In this document: positions 36,385 through 48,513 of the stretch, in pieces
How the letters are laid out: each line of letters opens with the position of its first letter
Numbering within the stretch: the first letter of the stretch is position 1
NCBI GenBank assembly: GCA_947561715.1
Contig: OX387197.1
Coordinates: 21,788,266 to 21,852,265 of the forward strand
Reading direction: 5' to 3'
DNA from: Ascidia mentula
Lineage: Eukaryota > Chordata > Ascidiacea > Phlebobranchia > Ascidiidae
Length of the DNA stretch: 64,000 bases
The notes under the pieces: model-generated
Seen by the model: the letters and a program-made list of their open reading frames with translations, nothing else
Databases searched by the model: none
Told to the model about the DNA's origin: nothing
Position numbers and translations under genes: made by a program

Positions 36385-37323
36385 AGTGCAAAAAAACATT
36401 TTTTTAATTCAAATGGTTGGATTTATTTGTGTTAATTTGGTGGTGTGCTTATTCTATATGTTGCAGCAAAAAGCAAACTTTTTCTTTGGGTCGACAATTT
36501 GAAACACAATCTAAACACGGACCATACGCATGTTGATATAACGGCTATTAATAGTTCCATTGCAATCGCCGTAAACATTTCATTGTCGAAGCGACCTATG
36601 TTAGAGACTTGCTAATTCTGGTGAAGAGACGGCGCCGTGAAATGGGAATATAGCAGTCTTGACCCACCCGAAGGGGGCCAGGGCCCTCAAGAGAAAAAGA
36701 CGTGTCTGTGCGAGGACGTTTTTTTGAAGAGTACTTAAACTTATAGGTGGAACTCAGCCTTAGCTTAATACCTTAGTTTGTGGGGAAAACAATAGTGCAC
36801 GTGGCCCCCTTTTTGCTATTTATGGGTCTCCTAGTTTGGCACGGGCCCTGGTGGGGCGCACCGGCTGCACACCCTCGCGTGGGGCCTAATGAGGTTTAAC
36901 AAACTCGGCGAGTGCTTTCTTAAGCATACATCCGACAAATATAATACAAATTCTCACTTATATTTCTATGTCTTTCCTTGAATTTTCATATATATTATGT
37001 TACATATAATGCTACCCTTCTCATTCACTTTTTTGCTGCGCCAGTAGGAAGGCAACCGCGTTTCCTGTCTGAATTCAGGGCTTGTTCAAAATGCGACATA
37101 CAGCTGTACTGTCATTGCGGAAGCCATTTGTTTTTGTTTAAAGCAGGGCTCGCTTCAGTTAGGGCTTCAGTTTAAAACAAGCTTGCGCTTCGGTTAGGCA
37201 ATCATAAACTTTGTCTGTTTTAGGTTTCTACGAACATCAGCGTTCATGGTCGTATGCAATTGGTTTATTCATCTGCGCTTACGGTAACTTGGTAAAATTT
37301 TCAATGTGAACGCGGTGTCCGAT
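36385..37323. other. Intergenic with a GC-richer patch
   Basis: Positions about 36650-36900 are richer in G and C than their surroundings (GGGGGCCAGGGCCCT, GGGCCCTGGTGGGGCGCACC) and may be a decayed repeat. No exon is supported. Confidence 0.35.
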
Positions 37324-39762
37324 ATGATGGATAACCAAGCTGGTGCGATTAGTCTAGAGCGACCTGATGGTGGATGGGGTTGGGTCGTTGTAGGGGCCGT
37401 CTTCGTGTCTATGTCATTGACAAGAGGGGTGTCTTTAGCTTACCCACTCTTCTACCTTCCGTTGATGCAGGAATTCGACATCGGTTTGAGCGAAGTGACG
37501 TGGCTAACCGGCCTTTACGAGTTTGGAAAAGCATTTGGATGTGAGTATGTGCAGCTGTACTTAAATCGGTTTTACAGGATTTTGAAAGCATTGGTCTTAG
37601 TTTTGCATTCTTATTTGCAGAGCGCGTTAAGCGCTATAACGAGAATCGAACGTGAATATCAAACCACTGAAACATTTTGGTTTCACGCAAGAATGAAAAC
37701 ATCCTGTTGTGTATGTGTGTGAAGGGCACTTAATCATTGTCTCAAAATGTCGTTGTTATTGCGCAGGGATTATTTCAGATAGAAATGATAGTGCCAATGA
37801 ATAATTACATTTTAGGCTTTTTACCTGTGCCCTCAACCTCTTGTATCATATTAGTAATTTTTTAATGTTATTATTTGTAATGTAATTGTGTTGGTCATAT
37901 TTCAAGTAGTCAACAAAACCTGCCAACGTACTTCGTAACAAATTCTTTTCGCTGTTGGCCCGCTGTGAGCCATTCTGCGATCTTCACGTCGTTTTGATCA
38001 AAATCAAACCCCAACGGTTATAATGTGTGCTGTGCAGATGTAATGACCGCAGCGGTTCTGTCCAAGTTCGGGCATCGGCGAACCGGAATAAGCATTTCGA
38101 TCATAAGCGGAGTGTCGTTATCGCTCGCTTCCTGGTCGCCAAGTCCGTTGTTAGTTTACATCTTAGCCGGGCTGATTCCAGGTGAACAGGTGTTGAGATT
38201 ACTGTACAGTTTCAAGTTCGACTCGAAAGCGAGTTGCAACCATTGTAAACGTTAGTAGTTTATTGCGGCTTATTTCCACTGTAAAATAACTGATTGTTGG
38301 GCTACCAATGTCCAGGAGCCAATCAGCAAAAATTTAAGAACTTTTAAAGCTATAATGTTAAAAGGTAATGACTACGATTTATCTGTATGTACCTATGAAA
38401 CTATGCAGAAGGCCCGATTAACCTAACAAGATCGTAATGAGGTTCAAAACCGTTTCGAATATTTTTACCACACCGGGGTTCGAACCCAGTAGGTTATTCT
38501 GGGCGCGAATCCCTGACCGGTTTTCCACTTGACATTATGTAAAGGTACAGGCCGAGCACCTTAGCTCGGCTTCTAATAACTTCAACAGCTATTTGTATCC
38601 ATAGGAGCAGTCATGGCTGTGTTCGGGACCATGTTCAATGTGATCATCCCTCGGTATTTTAATAAACGTCGATTCCTCGCCATTGGGATATCGTCTATTG
38701 GTTCGCCAGTCGGTACCCTGGCCTTTGCCCCGCTCCTACAGTACTTGATTGAGCAGTACGGCTGGCACGGCGGGATGCTGTTGCTCGGAGGCATGACCTT
38801 CAACTGCGCTGTGGCCTCCGCGCTTTACAGACCTATGCGTCTGCGAATAAACAACGAAAAACCGGCCAGAACCAATCAGGCACTTCAAAATTCTGCGAAA
38901 GAAATTGCAAAACTGCCTGGTTTTTGGCTTCTATGCGTAATATGGATGCTTGTGTTCAGTGGCTGGACGGCGCATCTAAGGTTCCTGGTTCCATACGCCC
39001 AAGAGGTGCTGGACGTGGAACCTATGCGTTCCTCTTTGCTGCTTTCCTTGTACAGCATAGTAAGCATCGTCAGGTTGGGATACGGTGGGCTTGGAGACCG
39101 CAAAGACGTGAATGTAGTCTGGGTGTTGATCGTAACTCTGCTGGTTACAGCGGTCGCATCCTCATCTGTCTGGTTTGTTACCAGTTATGTGGGGCTGGTT
39201 ATTAACACTGTGGTGCACAGTTTTGTATCGAGCGGCATTCACGTTCTCTACATCTCTGTTATAATCCAAGTTGTTGGTGAAGACAATATGACATGGGTCT
39301 TCACTATCATGGGATTCACGTACGCCGTTCTTGGAGCGGCGGTGGTACCGCTTATAGGTAAGCATGCTTTTGACGGATAAAGTTCATAAATAATCTAACT
39401 TGTACTCCCTTGCATTCAAAAGAGACTCCCTTTTCCGTCAACAGTTTGGTTTACTTGTTTACCTTATGCAATTATTTTAGCTGCATTGTTCTGTAACAAT
39501 AAACAATTTTTTTCAGACACTTCACGATAATAATGCAGCTAATTGTTAAAAATATTAAAAAGCTGTATCAGTTGCAACTTTCGAAACCGCACTTCTAATT
39601 CCCTGCATTTGTACTTACACTTGTGATTTCATTTCAGGAATGTTGGTGGATTCTAGCGGAGAGATCAGGGTAGCTTACCTCATATCTGGCGGAATTATGA
39701 CTGTTGCAGCCCTTTTGCATATTCCATTAATCCATCCAAGAAAGGACAACGCCAATAAATAG
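37324..39762 (+). CDS. SLC16 / MCT-like transporter, subgroup iii, intact
   Basis: Exons are 37324-37540, 38038-38181, 38605-39357 and 39638-39762, giving 412 residues. The first in-frame ATG is used; a longer frame upstream begins without an ATG. The N-terminus MMDNQAGAISLERPDGG is unlike the others, but DGGWGW is present (residues 16-21). Exon 3 has YFNKRR followed by FLAIG. The segment-8 region reads SIVRLGYGGLGD, one residue shorter than SIFSRxxFGxLGD in relatives, with the arginine kept. Tail RKDNANK is the shortest. It is the most diverged single copy in the array, has no close paralogue nearby, and may represent the older ancestral form or a distinct substrate class. Confidence 0.87.
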
Positions 39763-39868
39763 GATTTTTTTTGTAAACAGAAAGTTTGCATCTTGGGTTT
39801 GTCGTCGTGCGCATATACACACGCTGGAGGTGGTCTACTGGAGACCAAGTGGTGCTTCATAACCGGTC

Positions 39869-40465
39869 CTTCTAAAATGTGCTCGTGCAACTATGTGCCG
39901 CGATGTGCAACTATGTGAAGCTATGTGTCGCTATGTGAAGCTATGTGCAACTATGTGCAACTATGTGTCGCTATGTGCAACTATGTGAAGCTATGTGTCG
40001 CTATGTGCAACTATGTGTCGCTATGTGCAACTATGTGCCGCGATGTGCAACTATGTGAAGCTATGTGTCGCTATGTGCAACTTTGTGGAGCTATGTGCCG
40101 CTATGTGCAACTATGTGGAGCTATGTGCCGCTATGTGCAACTATGTGGAGCTATGTGCAACTATGTGGAGCTATGTGTCGCTATGTGCAACTATGTGTCG
40201 CTATGTGCAACTATGTGGAGCTATGTGCCGCTATGTGCAACTATGTGGAGCTATGTGCCGCTATGTGCAACTATGTGGAGCTATGTGCCGCTATGTGCAA
40301 CTATGTGGAGCTATGTGCCGCTATGTGCAACTATGTGGAGCTATGTGCAACTATGTGAAGCTATGTGTCGCTATGTGCAACTATGTGTCGCTATGTGCAA
40401 CTATGTGGAGCTATGTGCCGCTATGTGAAACTATGTGGAGCTATGTGAAGCTATGTGCAACTATG
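39869..40465. repeat. Left arm, 10-bp tandem repeat
   Basis: About 57 units of CTATGTGNNN run without a length change. The last three bases are almost always CAA, CCG, TCG, GAG or AAG, and CAA occupies roughly every second unit. Because 10 is not a multiple of 3, all three frames are open; the resulting open frames are artefacts. Confidence 0.93.
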
Positions 40466-41160
40466 CGATATTTTGAGAGAAAGGCAGTGTGTTCGTAAAT
40501 ACCATGTGGATAAGTCTCTGGGGACATTATTTAAGATAAAGTGTCCCTGTCAAACAAAAACTCCCCCAATGATGGAACACGGGAAAAAGATGTTATCAAA
40601 ACAGCTTCCTGCTGCGATGTTGTCCCACATGCGACTTTGTAATGCAATTGCGGGCACATTCTCACTCCCCCAAAACAGTTACTCACACATCAAAGGCGGT
40701 TTACATCACACGACCACAATTCCAAACGAATGACGCTGCAACTTCAACGTATCTTTGCCTAGTTTCGTTATCGAACAGTAGTCTTTATTATGGCATTGTC
40801 TTGTATTGTTCTCCTTAGTTTTGTCATTGTGTCCTCGCTGCAACAGTGTGTATTCTTTGGTTAAATTTGTTTCATTACTAGTGTTTGCAAGCTATTTTGT
40901 AAGAAAAGGTGTATGGGGCTATAATTGGCAATTGAGTAACCCTGGTAGTAGGCGGTTCATAAACGCATTGGAAAACATACCATGACCAAGGCTTGACGTT
41001 ACATTGCTATAATTTCGCCTCATGGTTGTTTTGTATAATAAGGAGCAGGTTTCAGTTTTCCCGTAGTAAAACTGCCATTTTATCGCGCGCATCATTAACA
41101 TTGGTGTGTTTATATAGTTGTTCATTGTGAGCTTTGCATAGCGAGTGAAATAAAAATATA

Positions 41161-43568
41161 ATGAAGAGAGCAGCCAAGAAATTTGCTTGTGGAATTTGCA
41201 ATCTAAGTTGCACCACAACATCTATTCTATGTGAAGTTTGTGTCACGTGGTTCCACGCAACTTGCCAAAATTTAACATGTGAAGCTGTCGAGTGTCTGGG
41301 CAAGTTACACGACATGCCATACTTGTGTACCCGTTGTAGAAGTGATGAGAAAGGGCGATTCAACTTTGAGATGTCTATGTTACGATTAAATCAGGTAGGT
41401 AAATTAGTGTGCCTCCATAATCCTATCATGCGGTCGCATTTTGTCACTAAGCTTTTTATTGACGTACTATAGAGTTCCCGGAATGGATTTATGTGCCTCG
41501 CAAATTGTGTACAACGAGAAAAGATCATTTCCGAAGGAGCAGATGTATTGACGTCAACAAATATAAAACTGGCAAATTGTCTGTTGACGAATATTCAAAT
41601 TTAGTACTTCGCAAATTTAACATGGTTGAAAGCAAAACACCTTGCATAACAACGCCAGATGGAAATTGCCTTTTTAATGCAGCTTCAATTGCAATGTGTG
41701 GAAGCGAAGTAATGGCATTAGAGTTGAGGGCGCGATGTGCTGTGGAAATGACCAGCAATATTGATTTTTACATAAACCACGAACTGGCCAAAGAACTTTC
41801 TCTTATTTCTCCAAGTGTGAATGAAGCCTGTGTAGCTTGTTCTAAACTTGGAGAGTATTCTAGTGCTTGGACCATGTTAGCTTTGTCACAAGTTATACAA
41901 CGCCCTATTTTCTCTGTTTACCCACCATGCAATGGAGCACAGGATCAGACTGTGAAAATTTTGAACAGGCTCTTTAGCACTTCTGCCTTTAAAATGCAAG
42001 AGCCTATCTATATTATGTGGACCAAGCTTGGGTTGAGTTTTCTTTGCAAACCAACAGGGATGTGGTTGCCCAACCACTTTGTCGCACTACTACCGATATC
42101 ACAGTTTGCTGAAAAATTTGTAGTCACTAAACCTAAACCTACAAATAACGAAACGCACGAATCCTCAATTGAAATTAGCGACGAAGAAATTCCAGATGAT
42201 TTGCTGGACACCTTGATAAGAGAAGGCGACAAAGGCCTGGAATATGTGGAATCTGAAGACGAATTACCGGTATTTTCTCGTAATAATGGTAACTCACACA
42301 CCCAGACACAACAGGAGAAAATTGAAAAAAATCACGTTGAGATAACTAACGACAATTTAGCCAAGAAACCTAAACAGACCGGGGGAGTGGAACGTTTGAC
42401 TGGGCAAAAGTTGAAAGGCAGCATTCCAGATACACTAAATACCGATGCCAGCAAGTCTAATGATGATGATGATATAACACGCAAAACCACACCTGACGAA
42501 TCTTTCATACATACTTCGGAGACAGAAGAATTGTTGCAGGGTTATAGTGAAACAAGTTTCCAAGAATTGCACGAGGCAGAAACTCGTAGTGATGAAGAAA
42601 ATACTGTGCTTAAAACCGAAACAAAAGAGTCGAACGTATTTCAAAGCAGCGACGTGTTAAAAACACAAGGAGTGCCTTTACCTTACAACGAATTCCTTTC
42701 TCTGAAATCATGCTTAACATTGCTGAACAACAATTCGGAAAAACTGGCCTCCAATATACCTTTGGGCAGAAAGGAAAATGTTTATGTTTTAATTGACAAT
42801 TCAGTCAACACGGAAAGACAGCAGCAGGGATATCGTCGCAGAGTGTTTGATGAGTGCAGTATCTGGAAAAATACCAGACAAACTACTGCTCTTTTTTTAA
42901 AGAAAAATAATCTTCAAGTTTACTTGTACAAAGGAAAATATTGCAGCAAACATAGTAGGCCAACGCTGTATGACCCACTGTCACCACAGCCACAAGCTTC
43001 CGAAATAATAGCTCTGCAACGCTATTACTCGTCTTCGGGGTCAGCAACTCCAACCTACAGAAGACGAGTTTCATGGCTTAGGAATGAAACTCCTAAGGTG
43101 ATGCTTGTGGAGTACTTGGGAAAGTTTCCTGGGCACAGCAGTCACGGAAATAGTTCCAACAAACAACAGCTTTTTGTTCGTACAAATCCGGAAACCTTGG
43201 ACGAAATACCCGAACTACTGCGCAAAGATGGGGCAAAGAATACATACGACTTTATGAATGCTCAGAAGGACAACTGCAGTCAGCCCAGAAATTTAAAACA
43301 GTTGTATAACAAGATGTACTACGAAAAAGTGAGAAATCGCGGAGGCAAAAGTACCTACACTCACGGCAATAGTTATCCAAACGAGTTGCTTGAAGTTATT
43401 AGCATGGCTCAAACTTGTGATTTTGTCCAAAAAGTAATACACGGAAAAAACACGCCAACATCTGTTATACTATACAACGAACATCAAATACAGGATCTGA
43501 AAAGATTTTGCTGGACAGGACAATCCGTACTATGCTTTGATAAAACCTACAACCTTGGTTCCACATAG
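41161..43568 (+). CDS. PHD-finger / OTU-domain protein of the element, truncated before its transposase-like end
   Basis: Exon 1 (41161-41394) encodes a PHD-type zinc finger: Cys-x2-Cys, then CEVC, FHATC and CTRC, a C4HC3 spacing over residues 9-60. A 78- to 80-base intron with GT-AG ends joins it to exon 2 at 41475, giving about 775 residues. A second donor/acceptor pair (41398/41473) would add two residues. Exon 2 begins with an OTU-type cysteine-protease-like domain: DGNCLFNAAS with the nucleophile Cys, the LELRARC stretch, and the later PNHFVAL with a candidate catalytic His. A charged, probably disordered linker follows. The C-terminal part ends CFDKTYNLGST just as the right arm starts. 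In related transposon proteins a DKTFNLG-like motif opens the catalytic domain, so the rest is missing. It is probably a defunct transposon protein; any host use is speculation. Confidence 0.75.
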
Positions 43569-44680
43569 TTCCACATAGCGGCACATAGCTCCACAGAGTT
43601 GCACAAAGCTCCACATAGTTGCACATAGCGTCACATAGCTCCACATAGCACCACATAGTTGCACATAGCTCCACATAGTTGCACAAAGCTCCACATAGTT
43701 GCACATAGCGACACATAGCTTCACATAGTTGCACATAGCGTCACATAGCTCAACATAGTTGCACATAGCTCCACATAGTTGCACAAAGCTTCACATAGCT
43801 CCACATAGCTCCACATAGTTGCACATAGCGGCACATAGCTCCACATAGCTTCACATAGCTCCACATAGCTCCACATAGTTGCACATAGCGGCACATAGCG
43901 GCACATAGCGGCACATAGTTGCACATAGCTCCACATAGTTGCACATAGCTCCACATAGTTGCACATAGCTTCACATAGCGGCACATAGCTCCACATAGTT
44001 GCACATAGCGACACATAGTTGCACATAGCGACACATAGCTCCACATAGTTGCACATAGCTTCACATAGTTGCACATAGCGTCACATAGCTCCACATAGCT
44101 TCACATAGCGGCACATAGCTCCACATAGTTGCACATAGCGACACATAGTTGCACATAGCGACACATAGCTCCACATAGTTGCACATAGCTTCACATAGCT
44201 TCACATAGTTGCACATAGCGTCACATAGCTCCACATAGTTGCACATAGCGACACATAGTTGCACATAGCTCCACATAGTTGCACATAGCGACACATAGCT
44301 TCACATAGTTGCACATAGCTTCACATAGTTGCACATAGCTTCACATAGCTTCACATAGTTGCACATAGCGTCACATAGCTCCACATAGCTTCACATAGCG
44401 GCACATAGCTCCACATAGTTGCACATAGCGACACATAGTTGCACATAGCGACACATAGCTCCACATAGTTGCACATAGCTTCACATAGCTTCACATAGTT
44501 GCACATAGCGTCACATAGCTCCACATAGTTGCACATAGCGACACATAGTTGCACATAGCTCCACATAGTTGCACATAGCGACACATAGCTTCACATAGTT
44601 GCACATAGCTTCACATAGTTGCACATAGCTTCACATAGTTGCACATAGCGGCACATAGTTGCACGAGCACATTTTAGAAG
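43561..44680. repeat. Right arm, 10-bp tandem repeat (inverted)
   Basis: About 110 units of the reverse-complement word NNNCACATAG, nearly twice the length of the left arm. A 290-base block (44061-44350) is repeated directly as 44351-44640, which accounts for part of the excess. The stop codon of the element's gene is made by the first arm unit (TCC-ACA-TAG). Confidence 0.93.
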
Positions 44681-45169
44681 CACCCCTTTATAACAACATT
44701 CAGGTTTTGCGGTGACAACGTCAAACGTAAAAAACGAAGTCCACTGCAATAAACCTTGTATTTTTAAAGGAAACCTTAATACAATTCCCTGCTTTTACTT
44801 TTACGTACTTTCAAAAGGGATCCCGACTATATCGGTAGCGGCACAGTAGCGATACATAAAAAAACATTTTTCGGAAAATCCCTTAGTTAGCTAATGTGCA
44901 CATGTTTTACTTTATATTGTGTCAGATGTGCAGATATGAACAAAACGTTAACAACCGATTCGGCACCGAGCTAGACCTTTTCTTCTGAAAAATCAAGTTG
45001 CCAGCTTGCGTACAAAAATAATGACACGCATGACTTGTAGAGTGGAATAGACTTCTATGTAAACGAAAATAAAGCGAAGACACGTAAAGCGCTGACAGCT
45101 TAAAGTACATTAGGCCTGAGGTAACAAATTTCAGACAGAGCCCGATGCGTATTGCAAGTTTTTTCAACA
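44681..45169. other. Intergenic, no gene
   Basis: Sequence between the element and the first broken subgroup iv copy. It lacks the upstream module (GCTACGCATGGTCAGT) that precedes the other subgroup iv copies. Confidence 0.35.
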
Positions 45170-45815
45170 ATGCCAGACCAGATTAGATCAAGACTGAGGA
45201 GTTGGGTTATTGTTGGTGCTGTGTTTCTATCTGGATCACTAACCCACGGGGCAGTTATAACTTACCCTTCGTTTTTTCTTCCTCTGATGCAAGAGTTTGA
45301 AGTTAGTCTTGGTGAGGTTATTTTGCTTTCTAGTTTGTATCAGCCTGGCGAAGACTTTGGATGTAGGTGTAGAAATATTGCTTTGTTGCGTAATGTATTG
45401 TCAGTATAAAACAACATTTTTGAAAGTAATTCCGTTGTTTTGTTGCATTGTCATAAAAGAACACTGGCTTTCTGATGGAAAATTATACTGGATTGCAGAT
45501 TTGCATGGTTCGGGCATCATGGAACAGCTCGAAGTGTTTCCTGCATGAGCGGTGTTGCCATATCTATTGCGACCTTTGCACTTACGCCTGTCGTAACCTA
45601 CATCTTCGTTGGTGCAATTCCAGGTAATACAATTAGCGACGGACGGTTAACTGTAAAGTTTTATGATGAATTATATAATTGTTATACTGAAACACGGTGT
45701 TGCATGCAAATTGACAAACATAGTAGTTCGAGGTTTGTTCCCAATAAAAGCAAATATTTTCTGCTTAGGAATGCCTACAGGCTTTTCCGGTTTGTTATTT
45801 TATGTTGTCTACTTA
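45170..45815 (+). pseudogene. Broken SLC16 copy, subgroup iv type (exons 1-2 and exon 3 tip)
   Basis: Exon 1 (45170-45362) is open but has lost the DPPDGGWGW signature; it reads MPDQIRSRLRSWVIVG, and WLTGLHELG has become LLSSLYQPG. Exon 2 (about 45500-45622) lacks 19 bases after its acceptor, so the frame shifts and stops at a TGA. Only the first codons of exon 3 remain (GMPTGFSGLLFY at about 45770). They run directly into the upstream module of the next gene. It cannot make a transporter. Confidence 0.85.
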
Positions 45816-46027
45816 TTTATGCAGGTGCCGCAGTTTTGTTTGCAGCTACGCATGGTCAGTGAAGCAAGAATTTTCGAAGTTTACAATTCAAAGTAAATGA
45901 TTAAACCGCTGACTATGTACACAGGTCAGCCTACGGCCCGAGGTAGCAAACTTCCAAGTTGGAAGGAAACAGATGTATATTACGCGTCTGACAAACAATG
46001 TCAGGACAGAATAGGTCAGTTAAGTCT

Positions 46028-47847
46028 ATGGGACCAGCAGTTGATCCTCCTGATGGGGGCTGGGGTTGGGTTATTGTTGGTGCCGTGTTTGTATCAGGAG
46101 CACTAACCTACGGTGCAGTTATAACTTACCCTTTGTTTTTTCTTCCGCTGATGCAAGAGTTTGAAGTTGGTCTTGGTGAGGTTACTTGGCTTACTGGTTT
46201 GCATGAGCTGGGAAAAGGCTTTGGATGTAAGTATAAAAAAGTGTATCTGTTACGCGAAATGTTACCAGAATGACAATAACCGTTTCAAAACCACGCTGGT
46301 CTTCTGAAAGTACATGTTTTTTGCAGACCTGATGACGCCAGTATTATTTGCATGGTTCGGGCATCGTGGAACAGCTCTGATTGTTTGCTGCATGAGCGGT
46401 GTTGCCATATCTATTGCGTCCTTTGCACCTACGCCTGTCATAACCTACATCTTCGCAGGTGCAATTCCAGGTAAACGCGCCCATACGGGTTTAGCAAATC
46501 TGCGTCATGTTTTTTAAGCAAAGAGTTGTGAAAGTTGGTTCTGGTTTTCATTGCTAGGAAAACCAACCTTGGGTCACCTTAAACCTAAAACATTTTTCTA
46601 GTTACAATTTATGAAGCATTGAATTCCTTAATAGACCATAACCACGACTGAGTGTCGCTTCAAAACATTTAAAGTGTTAACACGTTTTGTGCGCCTTCAA
46701 AACATAGGACATTCAACATAAGATTCTTTGTACTTGATATTTGTAAATGCTTGGTACTTCGTTATTACAACAACGTTGCTAATAACTACTTTAAGTTAAG
46801 TACGGGTGTTGTGCAGTAACTACGTTACTTTTTGCTTAGGGATTGCTGTGGGTGTTTCCGGTGCACTATTTTTTATTATCGTCGTGCGGTACTTCGTGAA
46901 GAGGCGTCTATTGGCCGTCGGCTTGTCCCAAACAGGCTCAGCGTTCGGCACACTTGTACTTTCACCTGTTCTGCAGCACTGGATCAATCTGTACGGTTGG
47001 AGAGGAGGAATGCTGCTCATGGGTGGATTGACACTTAACTCTGCGGTTGCGTCATCTCTGTACAGACCGATTCGGTTAAAAACCGACCAATCATCCGAAC
47101 ACGTGAACAGTCGTACAGCAGTGCTAGCTTCAGCGAAACAAACAACTAAAATTCCAAAGTTCTGGCTCGTGGTCTTAATATGCATCCTCACATCTGGCGG
47201 TTTTCGCATCTACCTTCAATTTATCATACCTTATATGCAAGAGCAGGTTCAAGTTGATGCAATGGCATCATCTCTTGTGCTATCTGTATACAGCATCGTA
47301 AGCATGGTATCTCGAGTCGCCTTCGGTGCATTGGGAGACAGAATGAACGTGCTTTGGTTACTAATTGTATCAGAATTGATAACAGCCGTTACCACTGCTC
47401 TCGCCTGGTTCGCAACCAGTTACACGGGCGTGATAGTGAACAGCATCGCGCACAGTATATTTACAGGCACAATCCACTCCATGTACGTACCTGTGATAAT
47501 CGATGCGGTCGGAGAACAAAATTTCACTTGGGGCATGACGATCATTGGATTCCTAGCTTCTGGAGTCGGGTCTGTTTTTGTACCTCTTGTAGGTGAGTAC
47601 TTTTTATACGATTTTACAAAAAAACGCTTATCGGTGGTAATGTGTCTGGTATATATACCTCATTTGCGATAATACAAAAGTTGTGTGAAAAATGATTCAT
47701 TTTCTTTTAATTTTAGGTATGTTGGTGGACGCAACTGGAGAAATACGACATGCGTTTATCTGTTCAGCGGTTATGATGGCAACAGCGGCGGTTTTACATT
47801 TTCCGCTTCTGTATCCAAAACCACAGAGTGAAGAGAACGAACCGTAA
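46028..47847 (+). CDS. SLC16 / MCT-like transporter, subgroup iv, intact
   Basis: Exons are 46028-46226, 46327-46470, 46840-47592 and 47717-47847, giving 408 residues. The start MGPAVDPPDGG is chosen because the ATG is shared by all subgroup iv copies. An in-frame ATG at 45998 would add ten residues (MSGQNRSVKS) and exists only here and at 49311. DGGWGW is at residues 9-14. Exon 3 gives YFVKRR followed by LLAVGLSQTGS and the arginine in MVSRVAFGALGD. Exon 4 encodes MLVDATGEIRHAF and a short tail rich in Glu (PQSEENEP). Introns are short (100 to 369 bases). It is preceded by the broken copy at 45170-45815. The substrate is unknown. Confidence 0.87.
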
Positions 47848-47991
47848 GACAGTCTGAAGTCTTATTAAATGTTCTCCTAAATGGTGTTGTTTAAAATCCG
47901 AACATTCGTCCCCCTCCCAGTAAGCAAAACCCTGAAAACTAAACGACTCCTTTTCCAACTCCTTATTTCTGCATTCACTGCATCCTTGCTC

Positions 47992-47997
47992 AATAAA
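47992..47997 (+). terminator. Probable polyadenylation signal AATAAA
   Basis: AATAAA in CTCAATAAAGGAATG lies 145 bases after the stop of the 46028 gene. The same context follows the 49341 gene at 51429. Confidence 0.5.
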
Positions 47998-48513
47998 GGA
48001 ATGAACTGAAATCCCGATCGTCCGTCTACCGGGGTGGTCATTTTCTTCAAAAACTCAGAAATGAATCTAAGATCGATAGAGAAGCCAATATTGCGGAAAG
48101 AAAGTTTGTGTCAGAATTACTTGAAAAAGTATTTATGTAGTATACATTAAACGATATAAGTCCATTTACACGCTACACCTTGGTATTTCATGTTTAATCG
48201 TATATATATATATGCTTGCATTGAACACTTTAATTAAAGAATTACCCTAAAATGCGAATTGTAATATGGTCGAAAAATTTTTTGTGTCGAGAGCCTAGCA
48301 GGTGCTGCTGTTTTGTTTGCATCTACGCATGGTCAGTAAAGCATGTCTAAATTCGAACTTTGCAAGTCAAAGTAAATGGTTGACTGTGAAAAACGCTGAC
48401 TATGCACAAAGGCCAGCACACAGCCCGAGGTAATAAACTTCAAGTTCGAATGAAACAGATGTATATTACGCGTCTGACAAACAATATCAGGGCAGAATAG
48501 GTCAGTTAAGTCT

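Larger units (their letters stand above)
39869..44680 (+). mobile_element. Foldback-type element with 10-bp-repeat arms and a PHD/OTU gene
   Basis: The left arm (39869-40465) and right arm (43561-44680) are inverted copies made of a 10-base tandem unit, CTATGTG plus a variable triplet. The outermost 33 bases of both ends match exactly when inverted, starting CTTCTAAAATGTGCTCGTGC. Between them lies one spliced plus-strand gene (41161-43568). Long inverted repeats built of short tandem repeats are the hallmark of foldback elements, which in known cases are DNA transposons. No convincing target-site duplication is visible: the flanks read CCGGTC on the left and CACCCC on the right. The coding part is cut off where a transposase core would begin, so this copy is probably not autonomous. 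Confidence 0.8.

Noticed and set aside
36655..36690. GACCCACCCGAAGGGGGCC resembling the DPPDGG codons of SLC16 exon 1
   Set aside because: The match ends after about 20 bases, the tryptophan codons are absent, and no following exon 1 sequence exists.
38470..38525. GGGGTTCGAACCCAG resembling a tRNA T-arm
   Set aside because: The flanking sequence cannot form acceptor, D and anticodon arms on either strand.
39850..39880. GGTGCTTC beside both ends of the foldback element as a target-site duplication
   Set aside because: The word lies at different distances from the two ends and in a form that overlaps the terminal sequence, so it is not a clean duplication.
39925..40498. Long overlapping open frames of MSLCATMWSY type in the left arm, and their counterparts at 43465-44584
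   Set aside because: They arise in all three frames because a 10-base repeat without stop words is open everywhere; there is no start context, splice context or composition of a real protein.
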